DNA from: Akkermansiaceae bacterium
GTDB taxonomy: Bacteria; Verrucomicrobiota; Verrucomicrobiia; Verrucomicrobiales; Akkermansiaceae
Reading direction: 5' to 3'
Assembly (NCBI GenBank): GCA_019634595.1
Contig: JAHCBC010000002.1
Span: forward strand, 806,001-870,000
Length of the DNA stretch: 64,000 nt
Shown here piece after piece: positions 8,458 through 17,321 of this stretch; within the stretch, counting starts at the first letter, position 1, and each line of letters begins with the position of its first letter. Below the pieces are notes generated by a model. It searched no databases, was not told the origin of the DNA, and saw only the letters and a program-made list of their open reading frames with translations. The position numbers and the translations under genes were made by a program.

Positions 8458-9459
8458 TTATTGGATCACGTGCTCGCCGCGCTTCCTGCGGTCGAACTCC
8501 TGCTTGATCCAGTGGTAGGTTTTCTCCATCCCCGTGCGGAGGTCGATCGATGGTTCCCAGCCGAGGACTTCCTTGATCAGCGTGTTGTCGCTGTTGCGGC
8601 CGCGGACGCCTTGCGGGGCGTTGAGGTTGTAGCTGCGGTTCAGCTTCACGCCGGCGATGTCCTCGACGATGCCAAGCAACTGGTTGATGGTGACCAGTTC
8701 GGAACGGCCCAGGTTGAGCGGGTCGGTGTAGTCGGAGGCCATGAGCTTGTCGATGCCGGTGATGCAGTCATCGATATACATGAAGGAACGTGTCTGTTCC
8801 CCGTCACCCCAGATCTCGATGTTGAGGTCGTTCTTGTCGATGCACTCGATCACCTTGCGGCACATCGCGGCAGGAGCCTTCTCGCGTCCGCCGTCCCAGG
8901 TGCCGAAGGTGCCGTACACGTTGTGGAAACGATATACCTTCGAGACGAAGCCGAAGTCTTCCTCGAAGTTCTTGCACAGACGCTCGGAAAAGAGCTTCTC
9001 CCAGCCGTAGCCGTTCTCAGGCATCGCGGGGTAGGCGTCGCTTTCCTTGAGGGCGGTGACGTTCGAGTCCTTCTGGCGGTAGTCCGGGTAGACGCAGGCG
9101 CTGGAGGAGTAGAAATATTTCTTCACGCCGAAATGCTTCGCCGCTTCAAGCATGTGCGTGTTGATGAGCACGGAGAGCATGCACAGGCTCCGGTTGTTCT
9201 CGATGAATCCCATGCCGCCCATGTTGCAGGCCAGGCAGTAGACCTCGTCACAGCCTTCGGTCAGTTCGAAGGCTTTGTCGCGCAGCCCCATGTCGGCGAC
9301 ATGGTTTTCGGCGCCCTCGTGGTTCTGATACCATTGTGAGATGGGCTTGATATCCGCCACGACGACCTCATGGCCGCGTTCGAGGAGGACTCCGGCGAGA
9401 TGGCCGCCGATGAAGCCGCCGCCGCCGGCGACGAGGATGCGTTTTTTGGTAGTGCTCAT
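8458..9459 (-). CDS. GDP-mannose 3,5-epimerase (plant-like)
   Basis: This extended short-chain dehydrogenase fold protein of 333 residues most resembles plant GDP-mannose 3,5-epimerase, which converts GDP-D-mannose to GDP-L-galactose and GDP-L-gulose. The NAD site GGGGFIGGH lies at 12-20. NMGGMGFI (79-86), SSACVYP, Tyr151 and Lys155 in NGYGWEK, RFHNVYG, GGREKAPAA, and VRGRNSDN are all hallmarks shared with the plant enzyme. It sits between gmd and the GT26 gene, so GDP-mannose would be split between this enzyme and the fucose route. A verrucomicrobial homologue, from Methylacidiphilum, has been reported as active. Product specificity here is inferred. Confidence 0.88.
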   Translation of the reverse strand: MSTTKKRILVAGGGGFIGGHLAGVLLERGHEVVVADIKPISQWYQNHEGAENHVADMGLRDKAFELTEGCDEVYCLACNMGGMGFIENNRSLCMLSVLINTHMLEAAKHFGVKKYFYSSSACVYPDYRQKDSNVTALKESDAYPAMPENGYGWEKLFSERLCKNFEEDFGFVSKVYRFHNVYGTFGTWDGGREKAPAAMCRKVIECIDKNDLNIEIWGDGEQTRSFMYIDDCITGIDKLMASDYTDPLNLGRSELVTINQLLGIVEDIAGVKLNRSYNLNAPQGVRGRNSDNTLIKEVLGWEPSIDLRTGMEKTYHWIKQEFDRRKRGEHVIQ

Positions 9460-9495
9460 ATTAGGGGAGGTCGTTGGAGAGTTTTTTTGGGGGGA

Positions 9496-10614
9496 TTATT
9501 CCTGGGGAACGGCGATGTGGTGGCCGTGGTTTTCGAGAAGTGCGTGGCGCCGTGCCTTTTCCAGGTCGGAGGCCACCATTTCGGCGCACATTTCCTCGAC
9601 CGAGATCCGGGGGGTCCAGCCCAGCTTCTCTTTCGCTTTCGTCGGATCGCCGAGCAGGGTTTCAACCTCCGCCGGCCGGAAATACCGTGGATCGACCCGG
9701 ATGATCAGATCCCCGGGCTTAACCGCCGGAGCTTTCTCCGGATCGATGATCCTGGAAACCGTGGCGATCTCATCCACTCCTTCACCTGCGAAGGCGAGTT
9801 CGATGCCCGCTTCCAAGGCGGAGAGGCGGACGAACTCACGGACGGATATCTGTTTTCCGGTGGCGATGACAAAATCCTCCGGCGTGTCCTGCTGGAGCAT
9901 CATCCACTGCATGCGGACGTAGTCCTTGGCATGGCCCCAGTCGCGCAGCGCGCCGAGATTGCCGAGATAAAGGCATTTTTCCAATCCCTGCGCGATGTTC
10001 GAGATGCCCCGCGTGATCTTCCGGGTCACGAAGGTCTCGCCGCGGCGTGGTGACTCGTGGTTGAACAGGATCCCGTTGCAGGCATAGATGCCATAGGCCT
10101 CGCGGTAATTCACCGTGATCCAGTAGGCATAAAGCTTCGCGACACCATAGGGCGAGCGGGGGTGGAAAGGGGTGGTCTCCTTCTGGGGGATTTCCTGCAC
10201 CAGGCCATAGAGCTCGGAAGTCGAGGCCTGGTAGAAGCGGGTCTTCTTCTCCAGCCCGAGGAAACGGATGGCCTCCAGTAGCCTCAGCGTGCCGATGGCA
10301 TCCACGTCGGCGGTGTATTCCGGAGCCTCGAAGGAAACAGCCACGTGCGACTGGGCTCCCAGATTGTAGATCTCATCGGGTTGGATCTGTGCGATCAGCC
10401 GGTTCAGGTTCGAGGTATCCGTGAGGTCGCCGTAGTGGAGGCGGAAGCGGGAATTCTCCACATGCGGGTCCTCGTAGATATGATCCACCCGCTCCGTGTT
10501 GAACAGTGAGGCGCGCCTTTTGATTCCGTGGACCTCGTAACCTTTCTCCAGCAGGAACTCCGCCAGATAGGATCCATCCTGCCCGGTGATGCCGGTGATG
10601 AGGGCACGTTTCAT
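9496..10614 (-). CDS. gmd: GDP-mannose 4,6-dehydratase
   Basis: Gmd removes water from GDP-D-mannose to give GDP-4-keto-6-deoxymannose, the precursor of GDP-L-fucose. The 372-residue product starts [14 protein letters not shown], the canonical beginning of the family. It carries HGIKRRAS, the catalytic STSELYG with the PYGVAK Tyr/Lys pair, and [14 protein letters not shown]. An in-frame Met 32 residues upstream belongs to the preceding gene's region and is rejected. The fucose synthase gene that uses its product ends 16 bases upstream. Confidence 0.96.
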   Translation of the reverse strand: MKRALITGITGQDGSYLAEFLLEKGYEVHGIKRRASLFNTERVDHIYEDPHVENSRFRLHYGDLTDTSNLNRLIAQIQPDEIYNLGAQSHVAVSFEAPEYTADVDAIGTLRLLEAIRFLGLEKKTRFYQASTSELYGLVQEIPQKETTPFHPRSPYGVAKLYAYWITVNYREAYGIYACNGILFNHESPRRGETFVTRKITRGISNIAQGLEKCLYLGNLGALRDWGHAKDYVRMQWMMLQQDTPEDFVIATGKQISVREFVRLSALEAGIELAFAGEGVDEIATVSRIIDPEKAPAVKPGDLIIRVDPRYFRPAEVETLLGDPTKAKEKLGWTPRISVEEMCAEMVASDLEKARRHALLENHGHHIAVPQE

Positions 10615-10630
10615 TTGAAGACAGGGAGGT

Positions 10631-11572
10631 TTATTGGGTGCGGGCGGTTCCCGAGGCGGTCGAGGAGAGGAAATCAGCGTATGCGGCGGAGAGTCCATCC
10701 CGGAATTCAATGGAGGGCGTCCAGCCGGTGGAGCGGATCAGCGAGGTATCCAGCAGTTTGCGCGGGGTGCCGTCGGGCTTGGCGGGGTCCGTCAGAATCG
10801 CCCCTTCGAAGCCCACGGTCCGGGCGATGAGCTTCGCCAGATCGAGGATGCTGATGTCCTCGCCGACGCCGACATTCACCCAGTCCGGCGGGTCATCGAG
10901 CCGCAGCAGGTGGAAACAGGCGTCCGCCAGATCGTCCACATGCAGGAATTCGCGCAGCGGGGTGCCCGTCCCCCAGATGGTGACGGATGGTGCGCCGGCG
11001 GCCTGCGCTTCGTGGAAGCGGCGGATCAGTGCCGGGATCACGTGGGAATTCTCCGGATGATAGTTGTCTCCCGGACCATAGAGATTGGTCGGCATCGCGC
11101 TGTGATAGAGCAGGCCATGCTGGGCGCGGTAATGCTGGCAGAGTTTCAATCCCGCGATTTTCGCCACCGCGTAGGCCTCGTTGGTCGTCTCCAGCGGGCT
11201 GGTGAGCAGGCAGCTTTCCGGCATCGGCTGGGGAGCATGCTTCGGATAGATGCAGGAGGAACCCAGGAACAAGACCCGCTCCACGCCCGCCCGCCTGCTG
11301 CCTTCCACCAGATTTGCCGCGATGGCGATGTTCTCGTAGATGAAATCCGCCGGATAGGTGGAGTTCGCATGGATGCCCCCGACCTTCGCCGCGGCGATGA
11401 TCACCGTGTCCGGCTTTTCCCTGCCTAGGAATGCGAAGACCTCCGCCTGGTTGGTGAGATCCACCACATCCCTGCCGGCGGTGATGGTTTCATGGATGCC
11501 AAGCTGTCCGGCCTTGCGGACAAGCGCGGAGCCCACCATGCCGCGATGACCCGTGATGAAGAGCTTTTTCAT
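10631..11572 (-). CDS. fcl: GDP-L-fucose synthase
   Basis: This enzyme epimerises and reduces GDP-4-keto-6-deoxymannose to GDP-L-fucose with NADPH. The 313-residue product has the Rossmann motif [10 protein letters not shown] at residues 7-16, the family signature [15 protein letters not shown], the Tyr/Lys pair in NEAYAVAK, and the block [14 protein letters not shown]. It starts one base after the glf stop codon and is followed by gmd. The length fits the family (about 310-320). Confidence 0.96.
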   Translation of the reverse strand: MKKLFITGHRGMVGSALVRKAGQLGIHETITAGRDVVDLTNQAEVFAFLGREKPDTVIIAAAKVGGIHANSTYPADFIYENIAIAANLVEGSRRAGVERVLFLGSSCIYPKHAPQPMPESCLLTSPLETTNEAYAVAKIAGLKLCQHYRAQHGLLYHSAMPTNLYGPGDNYHPENSHVIPALIRRFHEAQAAGAPSVTIWGTGTPLREFLHVDDLADACFHLLRLDDPPDWVNVGVGEDISILDLAKLIARTVGFEGAILTDPAKPDGTPRKLLDTSLIRSTGWTPSIEFRDGLSAAYADFLSSTASGTARTQ

Positions 11573-11573
11573 A

Positions 11574-12749
11574 TCAGGGACACGGTCTGCCGTAGCGGTT
11601 CAACAACCGGTCCGCCTCGGCCAGGGCCATTCCTGTCACTTGATCCATGTTGTAGTATCGGTAGGTGGCAAGGCGGCCGATGAAGCTCGTGTTTTCCTCC
11701 GTAGAGGTAAGCTGGGCATACCGGAGGTAGGCGGCGCGGCTGTCGGGTGCGGGGACGGGATAATACGGATCCCCTCCCGGAGTCCAGTCTTTCGGAAACT
11801 CCCGCATGATGCTGCTGGCCGCGATCTGCTGGCCGGTGGCGTGCTTGATTTCGACGATCCTTGTGAAGGGCACGCCCATTTCAGGGTAGTTGACCTGCAT
11901 CGACGGTTGCCAGAACCCCCGCTTCCCGGCGATCGGTTCCCGCTCCCGGAGCTGCTCGGCGGAAAACGCCTCATGCTCGAACCGCAGCGAACGGTAGGGC
12001 AACGGCCCGAACCGATAGCCGAAATATTCGTCGATCGCCCCGGTGTAGATCAGGTGGCGGTGTTTCCACCGGCGGCGGGCCTCCTCTGAATCAATGCCCA
12101 GTTGCACCTCGATTCCCGGAGAAGCTGCCAGCAGGTTGTCGAAAAGGGCGGTGTAGCCTTTGTCCGGCAGGGCCTGGAACTCCTCCGTCAGATACCGGTT
12201 GTCCCGGTTCGTCCGGATCGGGATCCGGCCGCAGACGGATGGGTCCAGCTCGCGGGGATGGCGTTTCCACTGCTTCTGGGTGTAGCCCTCGAAGAACAGT
12301 TCGTAAAATTCCCGGCCAGCCTGGGAGAGGATCACTTCCTCGGAATCCTTCGGTTGGTTGACCGGCAGCCGGTTGGCCTCCAGCCATGCCGTGAATTCCT
12401 CCGGGGTTGAGGAACGTCCCATCAGTTCCTCGAAGGTGTTGAGGTTGATCGGGAAACTCCAGTAGCGTCCGCGTGCGAAGCTCTTGATGGTGTAGGCCAC
12501 CTCGTGCCACGCGGTGAAGCGCGAGAGGTAATCGAGGATCCGCCGGGAATTGGTGCGGAAATAATGGGGGCCGTAGCGATGGGTGAGGACTCCCACTCCG
12601 TCCGTGCTGTCGAAGGCGTTGCCGGCGAGATGGGGCCGTCGGTCCACCACCACGCATCTCCACCCCGCCGCGGAAAGACGCTCCGCGGCGACCAGCCCGG
12701 AGAAGCCCGCGCCAATGATGAGGAAATCGGTGGAGAAGTCGGTTTGCAA
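11574..12749 (-). CDS. glf: UDP-galactopyranose mutase
   Basis: Glf interconverts UDP-galactopyranose and UDP-galactofuranose using reduced FAD; galactofuranose is found in bacterial surface glycans. The 391-residue product has the FAD-binding motif [13 protein letters not shown] near residues 13-25, [15 protein letters not shown] with the conserved His, WSFPIN, and [10 protein letters not shown], all typical of the family. It follows the NusG-like gene by 12 bases. UDP-galactose could come from the galE product encoded at 42898. Confidence 0.95.
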   Translation of the reverse strand: MQTDFSTDFLIIGAGFSGLVAAERLSAAGWRCVVVDRRPHLAGNAFDSTDGVGVLTHRYGPHYFRTNSRRILDYLSRFTAWHEVAYTIKSFARGRYWSFPINLNTFEELMGRSSTPEEFTAWLEANRLPVNQPKDSEEVILSQAGREFYELFFEGYTQKQWKRHPRELDPSVCGRIPIRTNRDNRYLTEEFQALPDKGYTALFDNLLAASPGIEVQLGIDSEEARRRWKHRHLIYTGAIDEYFGYRFGPLPYRSLRFEHEAFSAEQLREREPIAGKRGFWQPSMQVNYPEMGVPFTRIVEIKHATGQQIAASSIMREFPKDWTPGGDPYYPVPAPDSRAAYLRYAQLTSTEENTSFIGRLATYRYYNMDQVTGMALAEADRLLNRYGRPCP

Positions 12750-12761
12750 GATCCTTCAGGT

Positions 12762-13316
12762 TCAGGGGAGTGGGCGTCGGGGCAGCACGATGGAGAAAAA
12801 ATCCAGATCCACGGCATGTTCCTGTCCCAGAAATTCCAGCAGGATCTTCACCCGTTCCGTGGCGGAGAGAACCTCCACCACCGGACCGCGCATCCCTTGG
12901 AAGGGGCCGGAAGCGATTTCGACTTCGTCGCCGATTTCCAGAACGGGGGAGACGTTGAAAATTTCGGCGGCGCTCCCCCCATCCTGCGAACGCAGTTTCA
13001 CCTCCTCCTTCAGGGATTCCACCAGGTTGTCCGGGACAGGGGGCACATCGCGGCCGAATTTCACCAACCCCCGGATGCCTTGGCTGAAGGTCACCGCGCG
13101 CTCCATCCGGGAAAGGCGGAAGCGGACGAGCAGGTAGCCGGGAAACAGCGGTTCCACCCACCAGATCTTGCCCCGGCTGGTCGCCTTCCTGTAGCGGATC
13201 CTGGGGCAGAAAACCTCAACTTCCTCCAAGCCGCGCAAGTACTCCGCCGCGATGTGTTCCCGCTTCGTCTGGGTACGGGCGCAATACCACGCCGGCTGGT
13301 CGGGATCGTGGATCAT
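12762..13316 (-). CDS. NusG/RfaH-like transcription antitermination factor
   Basis: This 184-residue NusG paralogue probably binds RNA polymerase and helps it read through the long operon that follows. The NGN domain (about residues 8-105) has WYCARTQTKRE and the conserved PLFPGYLLVR. A KOW-like segment follows with GDEVEIASGPFQGMRG. Sequence and context fit the operon-specific type (RfaH, UpxY) rather than housekeeping NusG. I chose the start MIHDPDQP because its ATG overlaps the stop codon of the regulator gene (ATGA). The operon itself is the likely target. No ops element was recognised. Confidence 0.88.
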   Translation of the reverse strand: MIHDPDQPAWYCARTQTKREHIAAEYLRGLEEVEVFCPRIRYRKATSRGKIWWVEPLFPGYLLVRFRLSRMERAVTFSQGIRGLVKFGRDVPPVPDNLVESLKEEVKLRSQDGGSAAEIFNVSPVLEIGDEVEIASGPFQGMRGPVVEVLSATERVKILLEFLGQEHAVDLDFFSIVLPRRPLP

Positions 13317-13828
13317 TGTCCGAGAATTTTCTGGAGCAGGGGCAGGACCTGGCGGCTGCGCCTCATCCACTGGTCCAAGCGCTCCACCCTTTCTTTCACG
13401 AACTCCTGCTTGTCCTGGCCGACGGACGGTATCGCTTCCTCAAGGCGCTTGATCTTCGATCTGCCGCTTTCGATATGGGGGCGGACTTGCTCCCGGATGA
13501 ATCCCCCGACCAGTCTTTTCAACTCCACGGCCGGTTCGAAGTGGGTGCGGCGGTCGGTGATCCCCTCCGCTTCCCGGATGGCACCGAGGCTTTTCAACAT
13601 CCGCAGCCCTTGGCTGGCGGAGCCTTTGCTGATCCCCAGCTTCACCACCAGGTCGTCAAGGGACAGCGGGGAGGGCGTGATGAACAAAAGTCCGTAGATT
13701 TCCCCGATGGACCGGGGGAGGCCAAGCACCCGCACGCCATCGACAAAAATGTCCACCACCTGCCGTTCGATCGGGTCGAGCAGGCTGTCTGCGGAGGAGT
13801 TGTTGTCCTGACTACCTAGGCCAGCCAT
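13313..13828 (-). CDS. GbsR/MarR-type transcriptional regulator
   Basis: This 171-residue protein is a winged-helix regulator of the GbsR branch of MarR. The pattern [22 protein letters not shown] then [21 protein letters not shown] is the helix-turn-helix of that branch. The C-terminal half is helical and probably dimerises. It is the first gene of the eight-gene sugar-nucleotide operon and overlaps the NusG-like gene. A perfect palindrome starts 22 bases upstream of its start codon (13851-13880) and is its likely operator. Known GbsR proteins respond to choline or osmolytes; whether this one does is unknown. Confidence 0.85.
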   Translation of the reverse strand: MAGLGSQDNNSSADSLLDPIERQVVDIFVDGVRVLGLPRSIGEIYGLLFITPSPLSLDDLVVKLGISKGSASQGLRMLKSLGAIREAEGITDRRTHFEPAVELKRLVGGFIREQVRPHIESGRSKIKRLEEAIPSVGQDKQEFVKERVERLDQWMRRSRQVLPLLQKILGQ

Positions 13829-13850
13829 GGGGGGATCTTGCCGGAAAGGG

Positions 13851-13880
13851 CGGTTTGTTCAAACTTTTTTGAACAAACCG
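13851..13880. promoter_or_regulatory. Palindromic operator between the regulator operon and uxs
   Basis: The arms CGGTTTGTTCAAA (13851-13863) and TTTGAACAAACCG (13868-13880) are perfectly complementary over 13 bases around a 4-base spacer. The site lies in the 99-base gap between the divergent GbsR-type regulator gene and the UDP-glucuronate decarboxylase gene. A dimeric regulator could therefore control both directions. TTGAAC inside the right arm could serve as a -35 for the plus-strand gene. There is no U-tract on either side, so it is not a terminator. Confidence 0.7.
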
Positions 13881-13927
13881 GGGTTACTGGCTTGTCACCG
13901 CAGCCTTTTCCCGCTGGTTTTCCGTCC

Positions 13928-14860
13928 ATGCGGATACTCATTACCGGTGGAGCGGGTTTTCTCGGGTCGCACCTCTGCGCGCGCCTTCTCAACGAGGGTA
14001 ATGAGGTGATCTGCCTCGATAACTTCTTCACCGGCCGGAAGCGGAATGTCGCCCACCTGCTGAAGAATCCGGATTTTGAGCTGGTCCGCCATGACGTGAC
14101 CAATCCGTTCCACTTCGAGGTGGACCAGATCTACAATCTGGCCTGCCCGGCCTCCCCGCCGCACTACCAGCACAACCCCATCAAGACGACGAAGACCTCG
14201 TTCCTCGGGGCCATGCATTCGCTGGGACTGGCGAAGAGGGTGGGGGCGCGTGTTTTCCAGGCTTCGACCTCGGAAGTTTATGGCGATCCGGAAGTGCATC
14301 CGCAGCCGGAGACCTACAAAGGTTGCGTGAACCCCATCGGCATCCGTTCCTGCTATGATGAAGGGAAGCGGGTGGCTGAGACCTTGTTCTTCGACTACCA
14401 TCGCCAGCACGGAACTGAGATCCGTGTGGTGCGGATCTTCAACACCTACGGCCCGAACATGCTGCCGGATGACGGGCGTGTGGTTTCGAATTTCATCGTT
14501 CAGGCGCTGGCCGGGAAGGATCTCACGATCTACGGGGACGGCACCCAGACCCGTTCGTTCTGTTACGTTGACGATCTCCTCGAAGGCTTCGTCCGCCTGA
14601 TGAACCATCCCACGTTGCAAGGCCCGGTGAACATCGGCAATCCGGGTGAGTTCACCATGTTGCAACTGGCGGAGATGGTTCTGAAAAAGGTCGGCGGCCC
14701 ATCGAAGATCACCTTCCATCCCTTGCCGGGCGATGACCCGAAGCAGCGCCGCCCGGACATCACGCTGGCGAGCAATGAACTCGGCTGGCAGCCACAGGTT
14801 TCGCTGGACCAAGGTCTCGATCCGACGATCGAGTATTTCCGGAAACTGGTGAAGGGCTGA
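13928..14860 (+). CDS. uxs: UDP-glucuronate decarboxylase (UDP-xylose synthase)
   Basis: The enzyme converts UDP-glucuronate to UDP-xylose with a bound NAD+. The 310-residue product starts [17 protein letters not shown] and shows [18 protein letters not shown], the family signature [22 protein letters not shown], and the Tyr/Lys pair in RSCYDEGKR. These features distinguish UXS from UDP-glucose epimerases. The start is placed at the Rossmann strand; 30 upstream codons in frame belong to the operator region. It is transcribed divergently from the operon whose last gene, ugd, makes its substrate. Confidence 0.94.
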   Translation: MRILITGGAGFLGSHLCARLLNEGNEVICLDNFFTGRKRNVAHLLKNPDFELVRHDVTNPFHFEVDQIYNLACPASPPHYQHNPIKTTKTSFLGAMHSLGLAKRVGARVFQASTSEVYGDPEVHPQPETYKGCVNPIGIRSCYDEGKRVAETLFFDYHRQHGTEIRVVRIFNTYGPNMLPDDGRVVSNFIVQALAGKDLTIYGDGTQTRSFCYVDDLLEGFVRLMNHPTLQGPVNIGNPGEFTMLQLAEMVLKKVGGPSKITFHPLPGDDPKQRRPDITLASNELGWQPQVSLDQGLDPTIEYFRKLVKG

Positions 14861-14870
14861 GAGCCGTTGC

Positions 14871-15752
14871 TCAATACTCCCGCTCCAGCAGGCTGGCCGC
14901 GATCTCCCGCAGGCGGGCGGCTTTTTTGCCCAGGGGTTCGAGTGCGGCAAGCGCCTGTCTGGTGAGCTTGGCGGCTTCCTTCCGGGAATCTTCCAGCCCA
15001 AGGACGGAGGGGTAGGTGGACTTTTCCACCGCAGCGTCCTTGCCGGCGGTCTTGCCCAGCACTTCCGTGCTCTGGGTGACGTCGAGGATGTCGTCGATCA
15101 CCTGGAAGGCGAGGCCGAGGGCGTAGCCGAAATCAGTCAGCGCCTGGAGTTTTTCCGGTTTCGCGTTGGCTGTCATGCCCCCGAGCCGCAGCGAGGTGGT
15201 GAGAAGCGCGGCGGTCTTCGCCTCATGGATGCGGATCAGATCCTCCTTCCCGAGTTTTTTTCCTTCGCCTTCGAGGTCCAGCACCTGTCCGCCGATCAGC
15301 TTCAGGCTGCCGCCGGTGGTGGCTAGCTCGGCCACATATTCGCGGGCTCCGTAACGCTTCGTGGCCTTGGCCTGGGAAATGACGATGAAAGCCTCCGTGA
15401 GCAGCGCGTCGCCGCAGAGGACGGCCATGCCCTCGCCATACACCTTGTGGCACGTCGGGCGGCCACGGCGCAGGTCGTCGTCGTCCATGGCGGGAAGGTC
15501 GTCGTGGACAAGGGAGTAGGTATGCATCAGCTCCACCGCACAGGCAGGCGGGAGCGCGTCTTCCGCGGCACCGCCACAAGCTTCGGCGGCGGCGAGGCAG
15601 AGGATGGGACGGAGACGTTTCCCCCCGGCGAAGACGCTGTAGCGCATCGCGGAATGGATCGTGGAAGGAGACTGTTCTTCCTTGGGAAGAAAACGGTCGA
15701 GGGCCGCATCCGTTTCCGCGGCCATGGCTTTGAGATAGGTCTTCAGGTCCAT
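14871..15752 (-). CDS. ispA: Farnesyl/geranyl diphosphate synthase
   Basis: This trans-prenyltransferase condenses isopentenyl diphosphate with allylic diphosphates to make short polyprenyl diphosphates. The 293-residue product has GGKRLRP near residue 43, the first aspartate-rich motif in HDDLPAMDDDDLRRGRPT, and the second motif in QVIDDILD, all typical of the IspA class. Chain length cannot be read with certainty; farnesyl diphosphate is usual for this size. The gene start overlaps the 3' end of a RelE/ParE-type toxin gene by 10 bases. That suggests co-transcription with the toxin-antitoxin pair. Confidence 0.93.
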   Translation of the reverse strand: MDLKTYLKAMAAETDAALDRFLPKEEQSPSTIHSAMRYSVFAGGKRLRPILCLAAAEACGGAAEDALPPACAVELMHTYSLVHDDLPAMDDDDLRRGRPTCHKVYGEGMAVLCGDALLTEAFIVISQAKATKRYGAREYVAELATTGGSLKLIGGQVLDLEGEGKKLGKEDLIRIHEAKTAALLTTSLRLGGMTANAKPEKLQALTDFGYALGLAFQVIDDILDVTQSTEVLGKTAGKDAAVEKSTYPSVLGLEDSRKEAAKLTRQALAALEPLGKKAARLREIAASLLEREY

Positions 15753-16051
15753 AAGTCAGGTCCAAGGCTTTTCCGGTTTGTTTCAGGATCACGGTGGCAA
15801 TCCAAGACCCGATGCATCAAGGTCACCGATGCTTCGTCAATCCGGTAGTAGATCGCGTAGGGAAAGCGCTTTGAAAGCAGGCGGTGGTAGCCGTGCACCT
15901 TCCGGTGGATGCCTGCATGGAGAATCAGTGATTCGATTTCGGAGAACAGGCAGTCCTGGAAATAGTCGCCCACGCCGGGTTCCTGGAGGTCATAGAACTC
16001 CCGTGCCGCTTCCAGATCCGCGACCGCTGTGGCAAGAATCCGGATTCTCAT
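15743..16051 (-). CDS. RelE/ParE-family toxin
   Basis: This 102-residue protein has the plasmid-stabilisation (RelE/ParE) pattern: MRIRILATAVADLEAAREFYD, then YFQDCLFSEIESL, HRLLSKRFPYAIYYRID, and VLDCHRDPE near the end. RelE members cut mRNA on the ribosome, while ParE members inhibit gyrase; sequence alone does not decide which. The ATG overlaps the stop codon of the antitoxin gene (ATGA), and the end overlaps the start of ispA by 10 bases. I chose MRIRIL as start because of that overlap. Confidence 0.87.
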   Translation of the reverse strand: MRIRILATAVADLEAAREFYDLQEPGVGDYFQDCLFSEIESLILHAGIHRKVHGYHRLLSKRFPYAIYYRIDEASVTLMHRVLDCHRDPETNRKSLGPDLWT

Positions 16052-16263
16052 CGTCCCCCGGCCAAACGCCTCTTCGCCTCGGTCCAATCCAGAATCTCCT
16101 CGGTTCCTGCGGCGAGCCGCGCTTCGGTTTCCCGGAGCGCGGCCTGGTGCCAGGATGGAGATTCCATGGATTCAGGCTGGGATACCAGATCCGACCAAAG
16201 TGCTTCCATGAGCCGGAGCTTTTCAAGCCGCGGTAGAGCGAGTGCGATTTCCTCCAGGCTCAT
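16048..16263 (-). CDS. Addiction-module antitoxin (TIGR02574-like)
   Basis: This 71-residue acidic helical protein is the likely antitoxin for the RelE/ParE toxin that follows. The pattern MSLEEIALALPRLEKLRLMEALWSDL and the later ESPSWHQAALRETEARLAAG match the family of small antitoxins often annotated as putative addiction module component. It lies upstream of the toxin, the usual order, with a 4-base overlap. A possible promoter is TTGAGG (rc of 16301-16306), 17 bases, TATCTG (rc of 16278-16283). Confidence 0.85.
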   Translation of the reverse strand: MSLEEIALALPRLEKLRLMEALWSDLVSQPESMESPSWHQAALRETEARLAAGTEEILDWTEAKRRLAGGR

Positions 16264-16277
16264 GATTTGATTCCTGT

Positions 16278-16306
16278 CAGATACCACGTGCCCCGACCGT
16301 CCTCAA
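16278..16306 (-). promoter_or_regulatory. Candidate promoter of the toxin-antitoxin-ispA unit
   Basis: On the minus strand, TTGAGG and TATCTG are separated by exactly 17 bases just upstream of the antitoxin start. The match to a sigma-70 consensus is moderate (4/6 and 3/6). It would leave a leader shorter than 10 bases. No palindrome is seen. Confidence 0.3.
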
Positions 16307-16322
16307 GGTCCGATTTCGTGGA

Positions 16323-17321
16323 TCAGAGGATCTCCGCGATCTGCACCGCATTGAGGGCAGCGCCCTTGCGTACCTGGTCGCCGACGACCCAGAGGTCGAG
16401 CGCGTTGTCCAGGACGAGGTTCTTCCGGATGCGGCCGACCAGGCAGTCGTCCTTGCCGGTCGTGTCGAGCGGCACGGGGAACAGCTTTTCGGCGGGATTG
16501 TCCACGACCTGGACGCCCGGCTTGCCCGCGTAGGCGGCGCGGGCGGATTCCGGATCGACCGGCTGCCTGAACTTCGCGGTGATGGAAACGGAGTGCGAGC
16601 GGTAGACCGGCACGCGGACGCAAGTGCAGGAAACCTTCAGCTCTGGGAAGCCGAGGATCTTGCGGCCCTCGTTCTGCATCTTCATCTCCTCCTTCGTGTA
16701 GCCGTTGTCCGTGAAGACATCGACCTGTGGGATGACGTTGAAGGCGATCTGGCGCGGGTAGACCTTGGTGGTGACCTCCAGGCCGTTGGCAATGGCCTTC
16801 ACCTGCTCCTCAAGCTCGATGATGCCCTGCGCTCCCGAACCGGAAACCGCCTGGTAGCTGGAGGCGATGATCGACTCCAGGCCGAACTTTTCGTGCAGCG
16901 GTGCCAGCGCCATCAGCGAGATGATGGTGGTGCAGTTCGGGTTGGCGATGATGCCCTTCGGCGGATTCTTCGCGGCCGCCGGGTTGATCTCGGGCACGAC
17001 GAGAGGGACGTCCGGATCCATGCGGAAGGCGGACGAGTTGTCGATGACGATGGCCCCGGCCTTGGCGGCGGAAGGGCCGTATTCCAGCGAAATGCCGCCT
17101 CCGGCACTGAAAAGCGCGATGTCGATGCCCGCGAAGGAGTCATGGGTGAGTTCCTTCACCTCGATTTCCTCGCCTTTGAAAACGAGCCGTTTGCCCGCCG
17201 AGCGGGCGGAAGCGAGCAGCGTGAGCTTCCCGACCGGGAAATTCCGCTGTTCGAGACAAAGAAGCATTTCAATGCCGACGGCACCCGTGGCACCAACGAT
17301 CGCTACATGTGGCAGGCTCAT
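16323..17321 (-). CDS. asd: Aspartate-semialdehyde dehydrogenase
   Basis: Asd reduces aspartyl phosphate to aspartate semialdehyde with NADPH, the branch point to lysine, diaminopimelate, threonine and methionine. The 332-residue product starts MSLPHVAIVGATGAVG, with the NADP site at residues 10-15. It has ARSAGK, SAGGGIS, and the catalytic Cys130 in NPNCTT. SYQAVSGSGAQG and the PQVD motif are also present. A short CCGGC/GCCGG hairpin (17331-17348) lies just before the start codon. No lysine riboswitch was recognised upstream. Confidence 0.96.
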   Translation of the reverse strand: MSLPHVAIVGATGAVGIEMLLCLEQRNFPVGKLTLLASARSAGKRLVFKGEEIEVKELTHDSFAGIDIALFSAGGGISLEYGPSAAKAGAIVIDNSSAFRMDPDVPLVVPEINPAAAKNPPKGIIANPNCTTIISLMALAPLHEKFGLESIIASSYQAVSGSGAQGIIELEEQVKAIANGLEVTTKVYPRQIAFNVIPQVDVFTDNGYTKEEMKMQNEGRKILGFPELKVSCTCVRVPVYRSHSVSITAKFRQPVDPESARAAYAGKPGVQVVDNPAEKLFPVPLDTTGKDDCLVGRIRKNLVLDNALDLWVVGDQVRKGAALNAVQIAEIL

